Positions 44,170 through 52,444 of a DNA stretch of 64,000 bases are shown here, one piece after another (the first letter of the stretch is position 1; each line of letters opens with the position of its first letter). The DNA comes from Thalassobius sp034670005 (lineage in GTDB: Bacteria > Pseudomonadota > Alphaproteobacteria > Rhodobacterales > Rhodobacteraceae), in contig NZ_JAXMOH010000002.1 of assembly GCF_034670005.1 (NCBI RefSeq), forward strand, positions 1 to 64,000. Direction: 5' to 3'. The position numbers were made by a program, and so were the translations under genes. The notes beneath the pieces were generated by a model. That model did not search any database and was not told the DNA's origin. It was given only the letters and a program-made list of their open reading frames with translations.

Positions 44170-45031
44170 CCCAGAGTTCCGGGCCACCGCAAATCGATGC
44201 ATCGATTTTCCCGATCGCCTTGAAATCCTTGCGATCATAATTGATGCTACTCAAGACCCGGCGCATCGCCGCCAGCCTGGCCCGTTTTTTGTCATCGGAT
44301 CTGATCACGGTCCAGGGGGCGTGAACGGTATGGCTCAGTGACAGGGTTTCGCCGATCGCTTTGGAATAGTCGTCCCATTTTTTCAGCCCCTCGACATCGA
44401 TCCAGCTCAGTTTCCACTGTTTCAACAGGTCTTTTTCGCGGGCGAGAAAGCGCTTCAACTGTTCAGCCCGGCCGACATTGAGCCAGAATTTGAACAGCAT
44501 GATACCTTCATCCACCAGCATTTTTTCAAACTCCGGCGCCTGACCGAAGAAATGGTCACGCTGTTGATCCGTACAGAAACCGAAAACCTTCTCCACCACT
44601 CCGCGATTGTACCAACTGCGGTCGAAGAACACGATTTCGCCCCCCGCAGGCAAGTAGTCGACATAGCGCTGGAAATACCATTGAGTGGCTTCCTTTTCGG
44701 TGGGTTTGGGCAGGGCCACCACACGCGCGCCGCGCGGGTTAAGGTTTTCACGGAACCGTTTGATTGTTCCCCCTTTGCCAGCCGCATCACGACCTTCGAA
44801 CAAGATCGCCACGCGGGCACCGGTATCGCGCACCCAACCTTGCATTTTTGCCAGCTCGATCTGCAGGGCCAGCAAATCCTTTTCATAGTGTTTCCGCCCC
44901 ATCCGTTCCGAATGCGGATACTTGGGGTTCAAGATATCGTCCTTGTCAGCGCGCCTGATCGCTTCGCGGATGTGTTTGGGGGCATCGTTTTCGAAAAACT
45001 TGGTGATCGCACCGTCAAAGGGCAAATCCAT
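44162..45031 (-). CDS. ppk2: Polyphosphate kinase 2
   Basis: A 289-residue P-loop kinase that phosphorylates nucleoside di- or monophosphates with polyphosphate. Walker A is in LFEGRDAAGKGGTIKRF, Walker B in VFFDRSWYNRGVVEKVF, and the lid arginines follow in the region ending RDKLLKQ. It has the one-domain form of class I. Whether it uses GDP, ADP or AMP cannot be read by eye. Its end overlaps the TetR start. A Ppx-type phosphatase is at 8.1 kb. Confidence 0.94.
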   Translation of the reverse strand: MDLPFDGAITKFFENDAPKHIREAIRRADKDDILNPKYPHSERMGRKHYEKDLLALQIELAKMQGWVRDTGARVAILFEGRDAAGKGGTIKRFRENLNPRGARVVALPKPTEKEATQWYFQRYVDYLPAGGEIVFFDRSWYNRGVVEKVFGFCTDQQRDHFFGQAPEFEKMLVDEGIMLFKFWLNVGRAEQLKRFLAREKDLLKQWKLSWIDVEGLKKWDDYSKAIGETLSLSHTVHAPWTVIRSDDKKRARLAAMRRVLSSINYDRKDFKAIGKIDASICGGPELWDG

Positions 45032-45343
45032 CCGCCACTCCTTTATTCTTTGTTTTCAATATGGGGCGATATGCAGGTCAGCGCAATCCGGCTCTTTTCG
45101 TGTCCCGGCAAAGGACCGCTGCCTCATCAACCCCGGCAACATGGCGAACTGCAGTTGCGGATTTTTTCATAAATCACTCGCATATCGGGTTCGTTGAGGT
45201 GCATCAACGCCAGACCAAGTGCACGAAATTTTTAGCAATTCACCCCTGAATCGATAGCTGGTTTCGGAGTGCAGGTGCCTTTCAGTCCCGCCCGCCTTGG
45301 CCAGCTTTGAGGCCCAGTGCCAAGGCTGGCTTCACGGTGTCGG
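45032..45343. other. Intergenic region, 312 bases
   Basis: Between the ppk2 start and the metA end. Contains an 8-base inverted repeat GCCTTGGC (45294-45301) / GCCAAGGC (45319-45326), without a T-run, downstream of metA. No convincing coding frame. Confidence 0.45.
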
Positions 45344-46285
45344 CTATTTACGCCAATCGGTGCTGGCCTGTCCGATCTGATCCATGTCGAACGGCGTGGT
45401 CAGATAGATTTCCGACACCCAATTGCCAAAAAGCAGATGCGCATGACTGCGCCAGCGGTTTTGCGGCGTCTTGCTGGGATCGTCATTGGGGTAATAATTG
45501 GCCGGAATATTGATTGGTGTGCCAGAGGCGATATCGCGGTCGTATTCTTCCTTCAGTGTGTTGCTGTCATATTCGAAATGGTTGAAAACATAGAGCGCGC
45601 GATGAGCGGTATCTTCGACCAGCGCTGGACCGGTTTCGTCGGAATCGATCAGGATTGTCAGACCGGCGGCTTCTATTTCATCGCGCCTAAGCTCGGTCCA
45701 GCGGCTGACCGGGATGACCATGTCGTCGGAAAACCCGCGCAGATAAGGCGAGGATGGTGCGCAATTGCGATGCCGGATACAACCAAAGGCCTTGTGGTCC
45801 AGGATGTGTTTGGGCACGCCGTGGAAATAGTTGATCATTGCCATGCCGCCCCAGCACACACCGAAGGTGGAATGGACATGGGTCTGGGTCCAGTCGAAAA
45901 TCCGGGTCAGTTCTTCCCAGTATGTGACCTCTTGGAAATCCAGATGTTCGATTGGTGCGCCGGTGATGATCAGACCGTCGAACTTGGTGCCTGCCGCTTC
46001 GACTTCGCTGAAGGGGCTGTAAAACGCCTCCATATGATCTGAGGCGGTGTTCTTGGCTTGGTGTTCGCTCATCCGGATCAGATGAAATTCGATCTGCAGC
46101 GGCGTGGCTCCGATTAGCCGGGCGAATTGGTTTTCCGTCTGGATTTTCTTCGGCATCAGGTTCAAAAGCCCGATCCGGATCGGCCTGATATCCTGCTGTG
46201 CCGCGCTGTGTTCCGGCATGACCATGACACCCTCACGCGACAGCACGTCGAAGGCAGGTAGGTCCGCTGGAAGTTTAATCGGCAT
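45344..46285 (-). CDS. metA: Homoserine O-acyltransferase MetA
   Basis: Activates homoserine for methionine synthesis by transferring an acetyl or succinyl group. The 313-residue protein has the family's MPIKLPADLPAFDVLSREGV start, the catalytic cysteine in FGVCWGGMAM and the HFEYDSNTL histidine motif. The choice of acyl-CoA depends on one active-site residue and cannot be judged safely here. It lies 52 bases after a P-loop protein gene, probably cotranscribed; there is no space for a SAM riboswitch. Confidence 0.93.
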   Translation of the reverse strand: MPIKLPADLPAFDVLSREGVMVMPEHSAAQQDIRPIRIGLLNLMPKKIQTENQFARLIGATPLQIEFHLIRMSEHQAKNTASDHMEAFYSPFSEVEAAGTKFDGLIITGAPIEHLDFQEVTYWEELTRIFDWTQTHVHSTFGVCWGGMAMINYFHGVPKHILDHKAFGCIRHRNCAPSSPYLRGFSDDMVIPVSRWTELRRDEIEAAGLTILIDSDETGPALVEDTAHRALYVFNHFEYDSNTLKEEYDRDIASGTPINIPANYYPNDDPSKTPQNRWRSHAHLLFGNWVSEIYLTTPFDMDQIGQASTDWRK

Positions 46286-46337
46286 TGGTCAGGCTCCGGA
46301 TATATATGAAACGGGAAACGGTCAGATTGGTCATGGC

Positions 46338-47198
46338 TCAGTCGCGTTCAAGTGCGCTGGCGATCAGCGTATTGAAATCGTCTACGGTTTTTATCTTGGC
46401 GATCTCGTCGGCGGTGACGGTGATTCCCCAGTTTCTGGCCATCGCTTCATAGCGCGGCTGGCGATGCGCCAGCGCCTGAGCATAAGCCCAACGAATGAAA
46501 TCGTCCGGATCTACCTGCGCTTCGGTCTGCTGAAACAGCGTCAGATATTCCTGCCAGACCCGGTCCAGAAACGCCGGCTGATAAGACATCGGCTTGGGTG
46601 CCTTGTCGAACCGCCGGATCAATTCGTCGGTGTGGGCGTCATCGCCTTTGATCCAGACCATCAAAGTATTGTTGGCCAGAGTTTTTAGCACTGTGTCGCT
46701 GGAATCTTCGGGGTCTACCCATTCGCAGATCGATCCGCCGGTATCGCAGATGAAATGCGGATAGCGATACAGCGCCTCGGCCCGTTCTATGAAATAAGGC
46801 GTGTCCATCAACGCCTTGATTTCAGCCTGACGAAACTGGTCCTGGCGGCGAGTGAATTCGGCATAGGGCAGGCCACCCTTGGCAGGATTGCCCGGCTTGC
46901 CCAGATAGGCCGCCACCGGGGTGAGATTGTCAAAGGTAATATTCGAACCGATATAGATCGAATCTGACATCAGCAGGTCGCGCAGGAACGGCACCTTCAT
47001 CGCTTCGCGCTTTGCGTTGTCGGCGATGTATTCTCCCATGTAGCGGGTGCCGATGCGGTAATCTATGGAATAGTGGAACCAGTCGCCGTGGTCGCGCAGG
47101 ATGTTCGAAACATAGGTTTTACCCAAGCCTGACATGCCGAAAAACAGCACCCGCTTTTGCGGCGCTCGCAGCCAGTCCTGTGCGGATTTATAGATCAT
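46338..47198 (-). CDS. P-loop ATPase of unknown function
   Basis: A 286-residue protein with a Walker A motif FFGMSGLGKTYVS near residue 20 and a possible Walker B in HFICDTGGSICEW (about 150). The overall size and nucleotide loop resemble small kinases, but I cannot assign a substrate. Proteins of this kind are encoded next to metA in relatives. There are no membrane segments. It has AGGTGA before the ATG. Confidence 0.78.
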   Translation of the reverse strand: MIYKSAQDWLRAPQKRVLFFGMSGLGKTYVSNILRDHGDWFHYSIDYRIGTRYMGEYIADNAKREAMKVPFLRDLLMSDSIYIGSNITFDNLTPVAAYLGKPGNPAKGGLPYAEFTRRQDQFRQAEIKALMDTPYFIERAEALYRYPHFICDTGGSICEWVDPEDSSDTVLKTLANNTLMVWIKGDDAHTDELIRRFDKAPKPMSYQPAFLDRVWQEYLTLFQQTEAQVDPDDFIRWAYAQALAHRQPRYEAMARNWGITVTADEIAKIKTVDDFNTLIASALERD

Positions 47199-47248
47199 GG
47201 GTCACCTGTCAGTCGTTCATGATTTCCTATCTTTGCCGGATCGGGGGG

Positions 47249-48166
47249 TCAAACCCTATTCCTGTTCCAGCCCGCCAGCCGCAATACGCGCCCGTCAATT
47301 ACCAAGAGCCCAAGCGCCAGCAGAAGGAACCCGCCATAGGCGCGTGGCGGCAAGTCTTCGCCCAGTACCAGCGCCCCCAAAAGGATGGCGACCGGCGTCA
47401 GCAGCAGCGTGACCAGCAGCAGGTTTCCGGCACCGGCCATCGCCAGCACCCGGTAGTACAGCAGGTAAGCCCCGGCGGTGGCGATGATCGACAGATAGAA
47501 CAGCGCCATCCAGGTCGTCGCGGAGAAGGCCAGATCCGGCACGCCCTCGGTTGCCAACGCGACCGGGATCATGATGAGAGTGCTCATGCTCAGCATTCCT
47601 GCCGCTGCCATCTGCGGTGGCAGCCCGCCCAGCCGTGCCCGCGCCCAACTGCCCGCCAATCCATAGCTGATCGCGGTGCCCAGCATCGCCAGCTGCGCCA
47701 GCGACGTCATGTCGATCTGCGCCAGCGCCGAGGGACCGATCACCACCGCCGCCCCGGCAAAGCCCAGCGTGATGCCGGTCAGCTTGCGGCGGGTCAATCG
47801 TTCATCGGCGAAAACCAGTGCCGCGATCAGCACCCCGAATATGGCGGTCGAGGCGTTGAGGATACCGGTCAGGCCGGTTGGGATATGTTGCTGTGCCCAG
47901 GTGATCAGGGTGAAGGGGATGGCATTGTTCAGCAGCCCCATCACCGCGAAGGCGGCCCAGATGCGCGGGCTGCGCGGCACCGGCACCCGCCGGATCAGCA
48001 CCACGGCCCACAACGCCACCATCGCCCCAAAAAGCCGCAGCGCGACTGCGCTCAGATAGTCGACCTCGCGCAGGATCAGCGCGGTGGACAAAAAGGACGC
48101 GCCCCAGATCAATGCCAACAACAGCAATTCGGACCAAGCGCGCAGGGAAAGGGTTTTCTGTGTCAT
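47249..48166 (-). CDS. DMT-superfamily (EamA) transporter
   Basis: A 305-residue protein with ten hydrophobic helices arranged as two EamA repeats; conserved features are WGASFLSTALILREV near the start and the proline-rich second helix of each repeat. The family exports amino acids, purine or other metabolites; the substrate is unknown. A second, less similar DMT gene lies 52 bases upstream on the same strand; the two may be cotranscribed. Confidence 0.88.
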   Translation of the reverse strand: MTQKTLSLRAWSELLLLALIWGASFLSTALILREVDYLSAVALRLFGAMVALWAVVLIRRVPVPRSPRIWAAFAVMGLLNNAIPFTLITWAQQHIPTGLTGILNASTAIFGVLIAALVFADERLTRRKLTGITLGFAGAAVVIGPSALAQIDMTSLAQLAMLGTAISYGLAGSWARARLGGLPPQMAAAGMLSMSTLIMIPVALATEGVPDLAFSATTWMALFYLSIIATAGAYLLYYRVLAMAGAGNLLLVTLLLTPVAILLGALVLGEDLPPRAYGGFLLLALGLLVIDGRVLRLAGWNRNRV

Positions 48167-48218
48167 GGCGCGACGCTAAGGCGGCGGAAGTTTCCACTCA
48201 ATCCGAATGATGCGAAAA

Positions 48219-49085
48219 TCAACGGCGGGTCTCGCCCCAGATATTCAGGTAGTTGCCGGCAAAGATGACCAAAGCCCCGACGACGACCCAGATATCGATC
48301 ATCTCGCCGTAAAAGAGCATTCCAACCACTGCGATAATCGGCAGCCGGGTGAAATCGATTGGCATCACCACCCCGGCCGGGGCCAGCGACAAGGCTGTCG
48401 TCAGGCAGAAATGCGCAAACAGACCGGCGCAGCCGATTAACACCAGCCAAGGAAGCGATTGCCCCGAAGGCAGGGTCACATCGCCATCAATACCGGCGCA
48501 GATCATGCCAAACACCGCCTGCATGACAGTCAGGTAAAACAGAATGCTGATAACGGTCTCGGTGCGGGTCAGCTTGCGGGTGAAAATCGCGGTGCAGGCA
48601 AAGGCGATGGCGGTCATCGCCGCCGCCACCTGACCAAATTCCAGCGTCCCGGCCGTTGGCCGGGCAACGATCAGGATGCCGATGAACCCGATCATGGCAC
48701 CGGTGGCGCGGATCGGCGTGATCCGTTCCCCCAGCAACAGAGGCGACAGTACAACCACCCAAAGCGGAGAGGTGAATTCCAGCGCGAATACCTGAGCCAA
48801 AGGTATGACGGTGATGGCAAAGAACCAAAGGTTCTGGCCGGTGAAATGGCACAGATTGCGGATCAGGTGCAGTCGTATGTTGCGTTTGTGGATTTGATTC
48901 AGTGTGCCGCTGCCCACTGCAACGGCCAGAACGATGCAGATACCGACAAAGCTGCGGTACATCATGATTTCGAACGTATCGAGTTCGAAACTGATCGCGC
49001 GTCCCGCCACCGCCATCGAGGTGAAGGACGCAATCGCGCCGCTCATCCAGAGCGCCGCTTTGAAAACATCTGCTCTGGCAGTCAT
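48219..49085 (-). CDS. DMT-superfamily (EamA) transporter
   Basis: A 288-residue inner-membrane protein with ten helices and two EamA repeats. Landmarks: MSGAIASFTSMAVAGRAIS near the start, ALEFTSPLWVVVLSPLLLGE (a typical EamA helix), and PIDFTRLPIIAVVGMLFYGE near the end. Substrate unknown. It precedes the other DMT gene; sequence similarity between the two is low, so this is not a recent duplication. Confidence 0.88.
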   Translation of the reverse strand: MTARADVFKAALWMSGAIASFTSMAVAGRAISFELDTFEIMMYRSFVGICIVLAVAVGSGTLNQIHKRNIRLHLIRNLCHFTGQNLWFFAITVIPLAQVFALEFTSPLWVVVLSPLLLGERITPIRATGAMIGFIGILIVARPTAGTLEFGQVAAAMTAIAFACTAIFTRKLTRTETVISILFYLTVMQAVFGMICAGIDGDVTLPSGQSLPWLVLIGCAGLFAHFCLTTALSLAPAGVVMPIDFTRLPIIAVVGMLFYGEMIDIWVVVGALVIFAGNYLNIWGETRR

Positions 49086-49118
49086 CTACGCTTTAGCTTC
49101 TTCTTTTTTTTAATAAAT

Positions 49119-49169
49119 CTTGAGGGCGGCTCTTGAGGGCGGCACCCCCTTACTCCGCCCTCAAGAGCC
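49119..49169 (-). terminator. Terminator of guaA with nested repeat
   Basis: A 15-pair perfect stem (49128-49142 with 49155-49169) with a 12-base loop. CTTGAGGGCGG is repeated directly at 49119-49129 and 49132-49142, so two registers can pair with the right arm. T-run afterwards is weak (GATTTATT). Confidence 0.7.
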
Positions 49170-49170
49170 A

Positions 49171-50742
49171 CTATTCCAGTTCGATGGTTCCCGGCGGCTT
49201 TGATGTGCAATCGTAAAACACCCGGTTCACGCCCTTCACCTCGTTGATGATCCGTGTCGCGGTTTCGCCCAGAAACTCGTGGCTATAGGGATAATAATCC
49301 GCCGTCATTCCGTCGACGCTGGTCACCGCGCGCAGGGCGAGCGCGTAATCATAGGTCCGGCCGTCGCCCATCACGCCGACAGTGCGCATCGGAAGGATTG
49401 CCGCAAACGCCTGCCAGATCTCGTCATAGAGCCCGTGTTTGCGGATCTGGTCGATGTAAACCGCGTCGGCTTCGCGCAGGATATCGAGCTTTTCACGGGT
49501 AATTTCGCCGGGACAACGGATCGCAAGGCCCGGTCCGGGGAAGGGATGCCGGCCGATGAAAGAGGCCGGAAGACCCAGTTCATGGCCCAATGCCCGCACT
49601 TCGTCCTTGAACAATTCGCGCAACGGTTCGACCAGTTTCAGACCCATCTTTTCCGGCAAACCGCCCACGTTGTGGTGCGACTTGATGGTCACCGACGGCC
49701 CACCCGAAAAACTGACCGATTCAATCACGTCCGGATAGAGCGTGCCCTGAGCCAGGAATTCCGCATCGTCGATCTGATCGGCGTATTTCTGGAACACGTC
49801 AATGAACAGCTTGCCGATGATCTTGCGCTTGGTTTCGGGGTCGGACACGCCGTCCAGTTCGCCCAGGAACAGGTCCGATTCATCGGCGTGAATCAGCGGG
49901 ATGTTGTAGTTGTCACGGAACATCGTGACGACCTCGTCGGCCTCGTTCTTGCGCAGCAACCCGTGATCGACAAAGACGCAGGTAAGCTGATCGCCGATCG
50001 CTTCGTGGATCAGAACGGCAGCGACAGAACTGTCGACCCCGCCGGACAGACCACAGATGACCTGACGGTCGCCCACTTGCTCGCGGATCTGCTTGATCGC
50101 TTCCTCTCGATAGGCGCCCATGGTCCAGTCGCCCTTGAACCCGGCTGTGCGCACAAAGTTCTCATAGAGCGTCTTGCCGTTCGGCGTGTGGTGTACCTCG
50201 GGATGGAACTGCACCGCGTAAAAGCGGCGGTTCAGGTCGGCGGTGATTGCGAAAGGCGCCCCCGGCGAGGTTCCGAATACTTCGAAACCAGGTGCGATTT
50301 CAGACACATGGTCGCCATGGCTCATCCATACTTGTTCGCGGCCCAATCCGTCCATGAACCAGCCGGTCAGGAAATCGGTGCGGTCCTCGGTCGGGGTCAC
50401 ATAGGCGCGGCCAAACTCGGCGGTGGCGTGTTCGCCGGCTTCTACCTTGCCGCCCAAATCGTGCATCATCACCTGCTGGCCATAGCAGATGCCCAAAATC
50501 GGCACGCCCATTTCGTAGACCGATTTCGGCGGCCGCGGCGATCCTTCGCGCATCACGCTGTCGGGCCCGCCCGAGAAGATCACCGCTTTCGGCCTGAATT
50601 CGGCCAGAAACGCGTCGGTGACGTTCTGATAGGGGTGGATTTCGCAATAGACGTTCAGTTCGCGCAGACGACGCGCAATCAGCTGCGTTACCTGGCTGCC
50701 GAAGTCGATGATGAGAAGGCGGTCATGCGATATCTGTGTCAT
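49171..50742 (-). CDS. guaA: GMP synthase (glutamine-hydrolysing)
   Basis: Amination of XMP to GMP. The 523-residue protein has an N-terminal class-I glutamine amidotransferase (catalytic cysteine in ILGICYGQQVMMH, histidine in VQFHPEVHHT) and an ATP-pyrophosphatase domain (GLSGGVDSSVAA), then the C-terminal dimerisation domain ending in KPPGTIELE. It sits alone between the terminator and a FadL porin gene. Confidence 0.97.
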   Translation of the reverse strand: MTQISHDRLLIIDFGSQVTQLIARRLRELNVYCEIHPYQNVTDAFLAEFRPKAVIFSGGPDSVMREGSPRPPKSVYEMGVPILGICYGQQVMMHDLGGKVEAGEHATAEFGRAYVTPTEDRTDFLTGWFMDGLGREQVWMSHGDHVSEIAPGFEVFGTSPGAPFAITADLNRRFYAVQFHPEVHHTPNGKTLYENFVRTAGFKGDWTMGAYREEAIKQIREQVGDRQVICGLSGGVDSSVAAVLIHEAIGDQLTCVFVDHGLLRKNEADEVVTMFRDNYNIPLIHADESDLFLGELDGVSDPETKRKIIGKLFIDVFQKYADQIDDAEFLAQGTLYPDVIESVSFSGGPSVTIKSHHNVGGLPEKMGLKLVEPLRELFKDEVRALGHELGLPASFIGRHPFPGPGLAIRCPGEITREKLDILREADAVYIDQIRKHGLYDEIWQAFAAILPMRTVGVMGDGRTYDYALALRAVTSVDGMTADYYPYSHEFLGETATRIINEVKGVNRVFYDCTSKPPGTIELE

Positions 50743-50826
50743 GTTTGCCTAGTAGGGCTGAAGCCGCGCAAGGTCAATGCAGGACAGACCACAGGGCGCT
50801 TTCGGATTGATATTTCGGCGCGCTAC

Positions 50827-50856
50827 GAAAAACGCGAGGCCCCAAAGGGCCCCGCG
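50827..50856 (-). terminator. Terminator of the fadL-like gene
   Basis: Ten-pair stem with one G-T pair (50833-50842 with 50847-50856), 4-base loop, and TTTTT on the minus strand (A at 50828-50832). It lies 24 bases after the porin stop. Confidence 0.8.
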
Positions 50857-50879
50857 CTGCAAGATTCGACACTGGCTGT

Positions 50880-52127
50880 CTACCACTTCCAGGTCATGGC
50901 GAAGGACAGCTCGTCCTGACTCATCTGAGTTGAAATGGGTGCCGCGCCAGGGAAAGGCGGGCTGGGAAGCGCCCCGGACAGTGAATTGTCGAAGGCGTGG
51001 GTGTAAGCGATGTGGAATTCGCGCCGGTCGTTGATACGCATCGTGCCACCGATCGAAGCGTGCCATTGCGGCGTTGCAGGGGCGAGAGCATTCAGCGTGG
51101 TCTGACTGGAATCGGTGAACATCGTGTTGTAGGAAACACCACCACGCAGCGTCCATTTCGGGTTCATCTGATATTCGGCCCCGATGCGGATCACGTCCAT
51201 GTCTTTCCAGCCGAAACCGGGACCATTCGCGGCCCCAAGCGGACCGGCTGAAGGGAACTGGTTTCCCAAGGCGGCCACCTTGGAATAGAAAATCCGTTCC
51301 CATTCCGCGGTGAGGGTCAAGGCGGCGTTCGATTGCGGAGTGTAGGACAGGCCGAGTTTCGCTGTGGCCGGGATGTCGAAATCGCCACCTTCGGCGAACA
51401 GCCCCTGATATTTTTGGAACGGCTCCATATAGATGCGCGACCGGTAACTGGCTCCGAAGGTGAACCCGTTGCCCGCATCGACGGTGGCACCGATCATTGC
51501 ACCGGCGCCGAAGGACCAGTCATCGCCGTTATCGGTCAGTGCCGTCGGGTCCGCAGAAAAACCGCTGAACCCAGCAAGGCCAGAAGCCGAGAACCTCTGC
51601 GCGGCTAAAATCGGCGCAAAGCCAAGAGAGACCCCGCTGTCCAGTTCTTTGGCGTAGTTCACCTGAATGAAAAGCTGTTCGAGATTAACCCCCAACGGAC
51701 CGGGTACCACGCCACCGCCAAAGAAATTGGTCTGATATTCGGTGTTCATGCCGCCGTTGCCGTACATCAGTACGCCGAGCGTGGCGTTGTTCTTCAGCCT
51801 GAAATTCGCCCCGCCGCAGGGGACCGGGAAAAACTCCTTGTCGCTTTGAAAGGTGCCCATACCGGTGATTGTGGTCGACCGCTTGGGCGAAAAGAAACTC
51901 AGGCAGGCAGCAGCCTGGTCTGGATAACGGGTGCCCATGGCAGGGTTAGCGGTGAGGCCCATAATGCCGGTGCCGATGGCGACGCCGTTCCCGGCCAATC
52001 CCTTTGATTCAACGCTGGTACCATTGGAAAAATAGCCGTTCGTGGCTGCCGCCGGCGCGGCCGCGAGTGCAAGCGCTGTGGATGCCAGAACGCACCAATG
52101 GCGCTGGCTGTCGAGTAGTCTTATCAT
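50880..52127 (-). CDS. OmpP1/FadL family outer-membrane transporter
   Basis: A 415-residue outer-membrane barrel. I start at MIRLLDSQRHWCV, preceded by GGAGGAG; signal peptide ends AAAPAAATNG. The N-terminal hatch has the family's NGYFSNGTSVESKGLAGNGVA stretch (NGTSVESKGLAGNGVAIG here), and the end LSFAMTWKW fits a barrel's last strand. FadL members take up fatty acids or hydrophobic compounds; the substrate is unknown. It diverges from an MttB-family methyltransferase gene across 317 bases. Confidence 0.88.
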   Translation of the reverse strand: MIRLLDSQRHWCVLASTALALAAAPAAATNGYFSNGTSVESKGLAGNGVAIGTGIMGLTANPAMGTRYPDQAAACLSFFSPKRSTTITGMGTFQSDKEFFPVPCGGANFRLKNNATLGVLMYGNGGMNTEYQTNFFGGGVVPGPLGVNLEQLFIQVNYAKELDSGVSLGFAPILAAQRFSASGLAGFSGFSADPTALTDNGDDWSFGAGAMIGATVDAGNGFTFGASYRSRIYMEPFQKYQGLFAEGGDFDIPATAKLGLSYTPQSNAALTLTAEWERIFYSKVAALGNQFPSAGPLGAANGPGFGWKDMDVIRIGAEYQMNPKWTLRGGVSYNTMFTDSSQTTLNALAPATPQWHASIGGTMRINDRREFHIAYTHAFDNSLSGALPSPPFPGAAPISTQMSQDELSFAMTWKW

Positions 52128-52444
52128 TTCTTCTCCTCCCAGAGGGGGTGATCCCCAGAAGCCGGGCCTGCGAAGTTTCCTTTCGCTTGACCTGGTCTTC
52201 ACGCAACATAGTTAAATGCGAATATTTTAATGTAAACATAAAATGCGACTTTCCGAATATAAGATCGCAGTCCGTGTCTTGTCGCGTCCTGTTTTGCCGG
52301 GCCAGAGGTGCGCATGGGTGTCCCGGGCAATGTCGCATTTTTCCCCCGAAAGCCGCAAAACGCGCAAGCTTTCGTACTCTCATGGAATAAACATATCTCA
52401 GCGGCGGGATCCGCTTCGCGCAATGGACAAGGGCAAGACCAAAG
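52128..52444. other. Divergent regulatory region, 317 bases
   Basis: Gap between the fadL-like gene and the MttB-family gene. An A+T-rich island (52201-52270) contains AAATGCGA twice (52214-52221 and 52241-52248, 27 bases apart) flanking an imperfect palindrome around TTTTAATGTAAACATAAAA. No coding frame is convincing. Confidence 0.5.

Noticed and set aside
46286..46337. SAM riboswitch before metA
   Set aside because: Only 52 bases separate metA from the gene before it, too short for the known SAM-responsive folds together with an expression platform, and no pseudoknot pattern is visible.
47012..48268. Open frame of about 400 codons on the plus strand
   Set aside because: Antisense to a clear DMT transporter and the P-loop gene; composition dominated by Q, R, H and P.
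49279..50919. Open frame of more than 500 codons on the plus strand
   Set aside because: Antisense to guaA throughout; no motif of its own.
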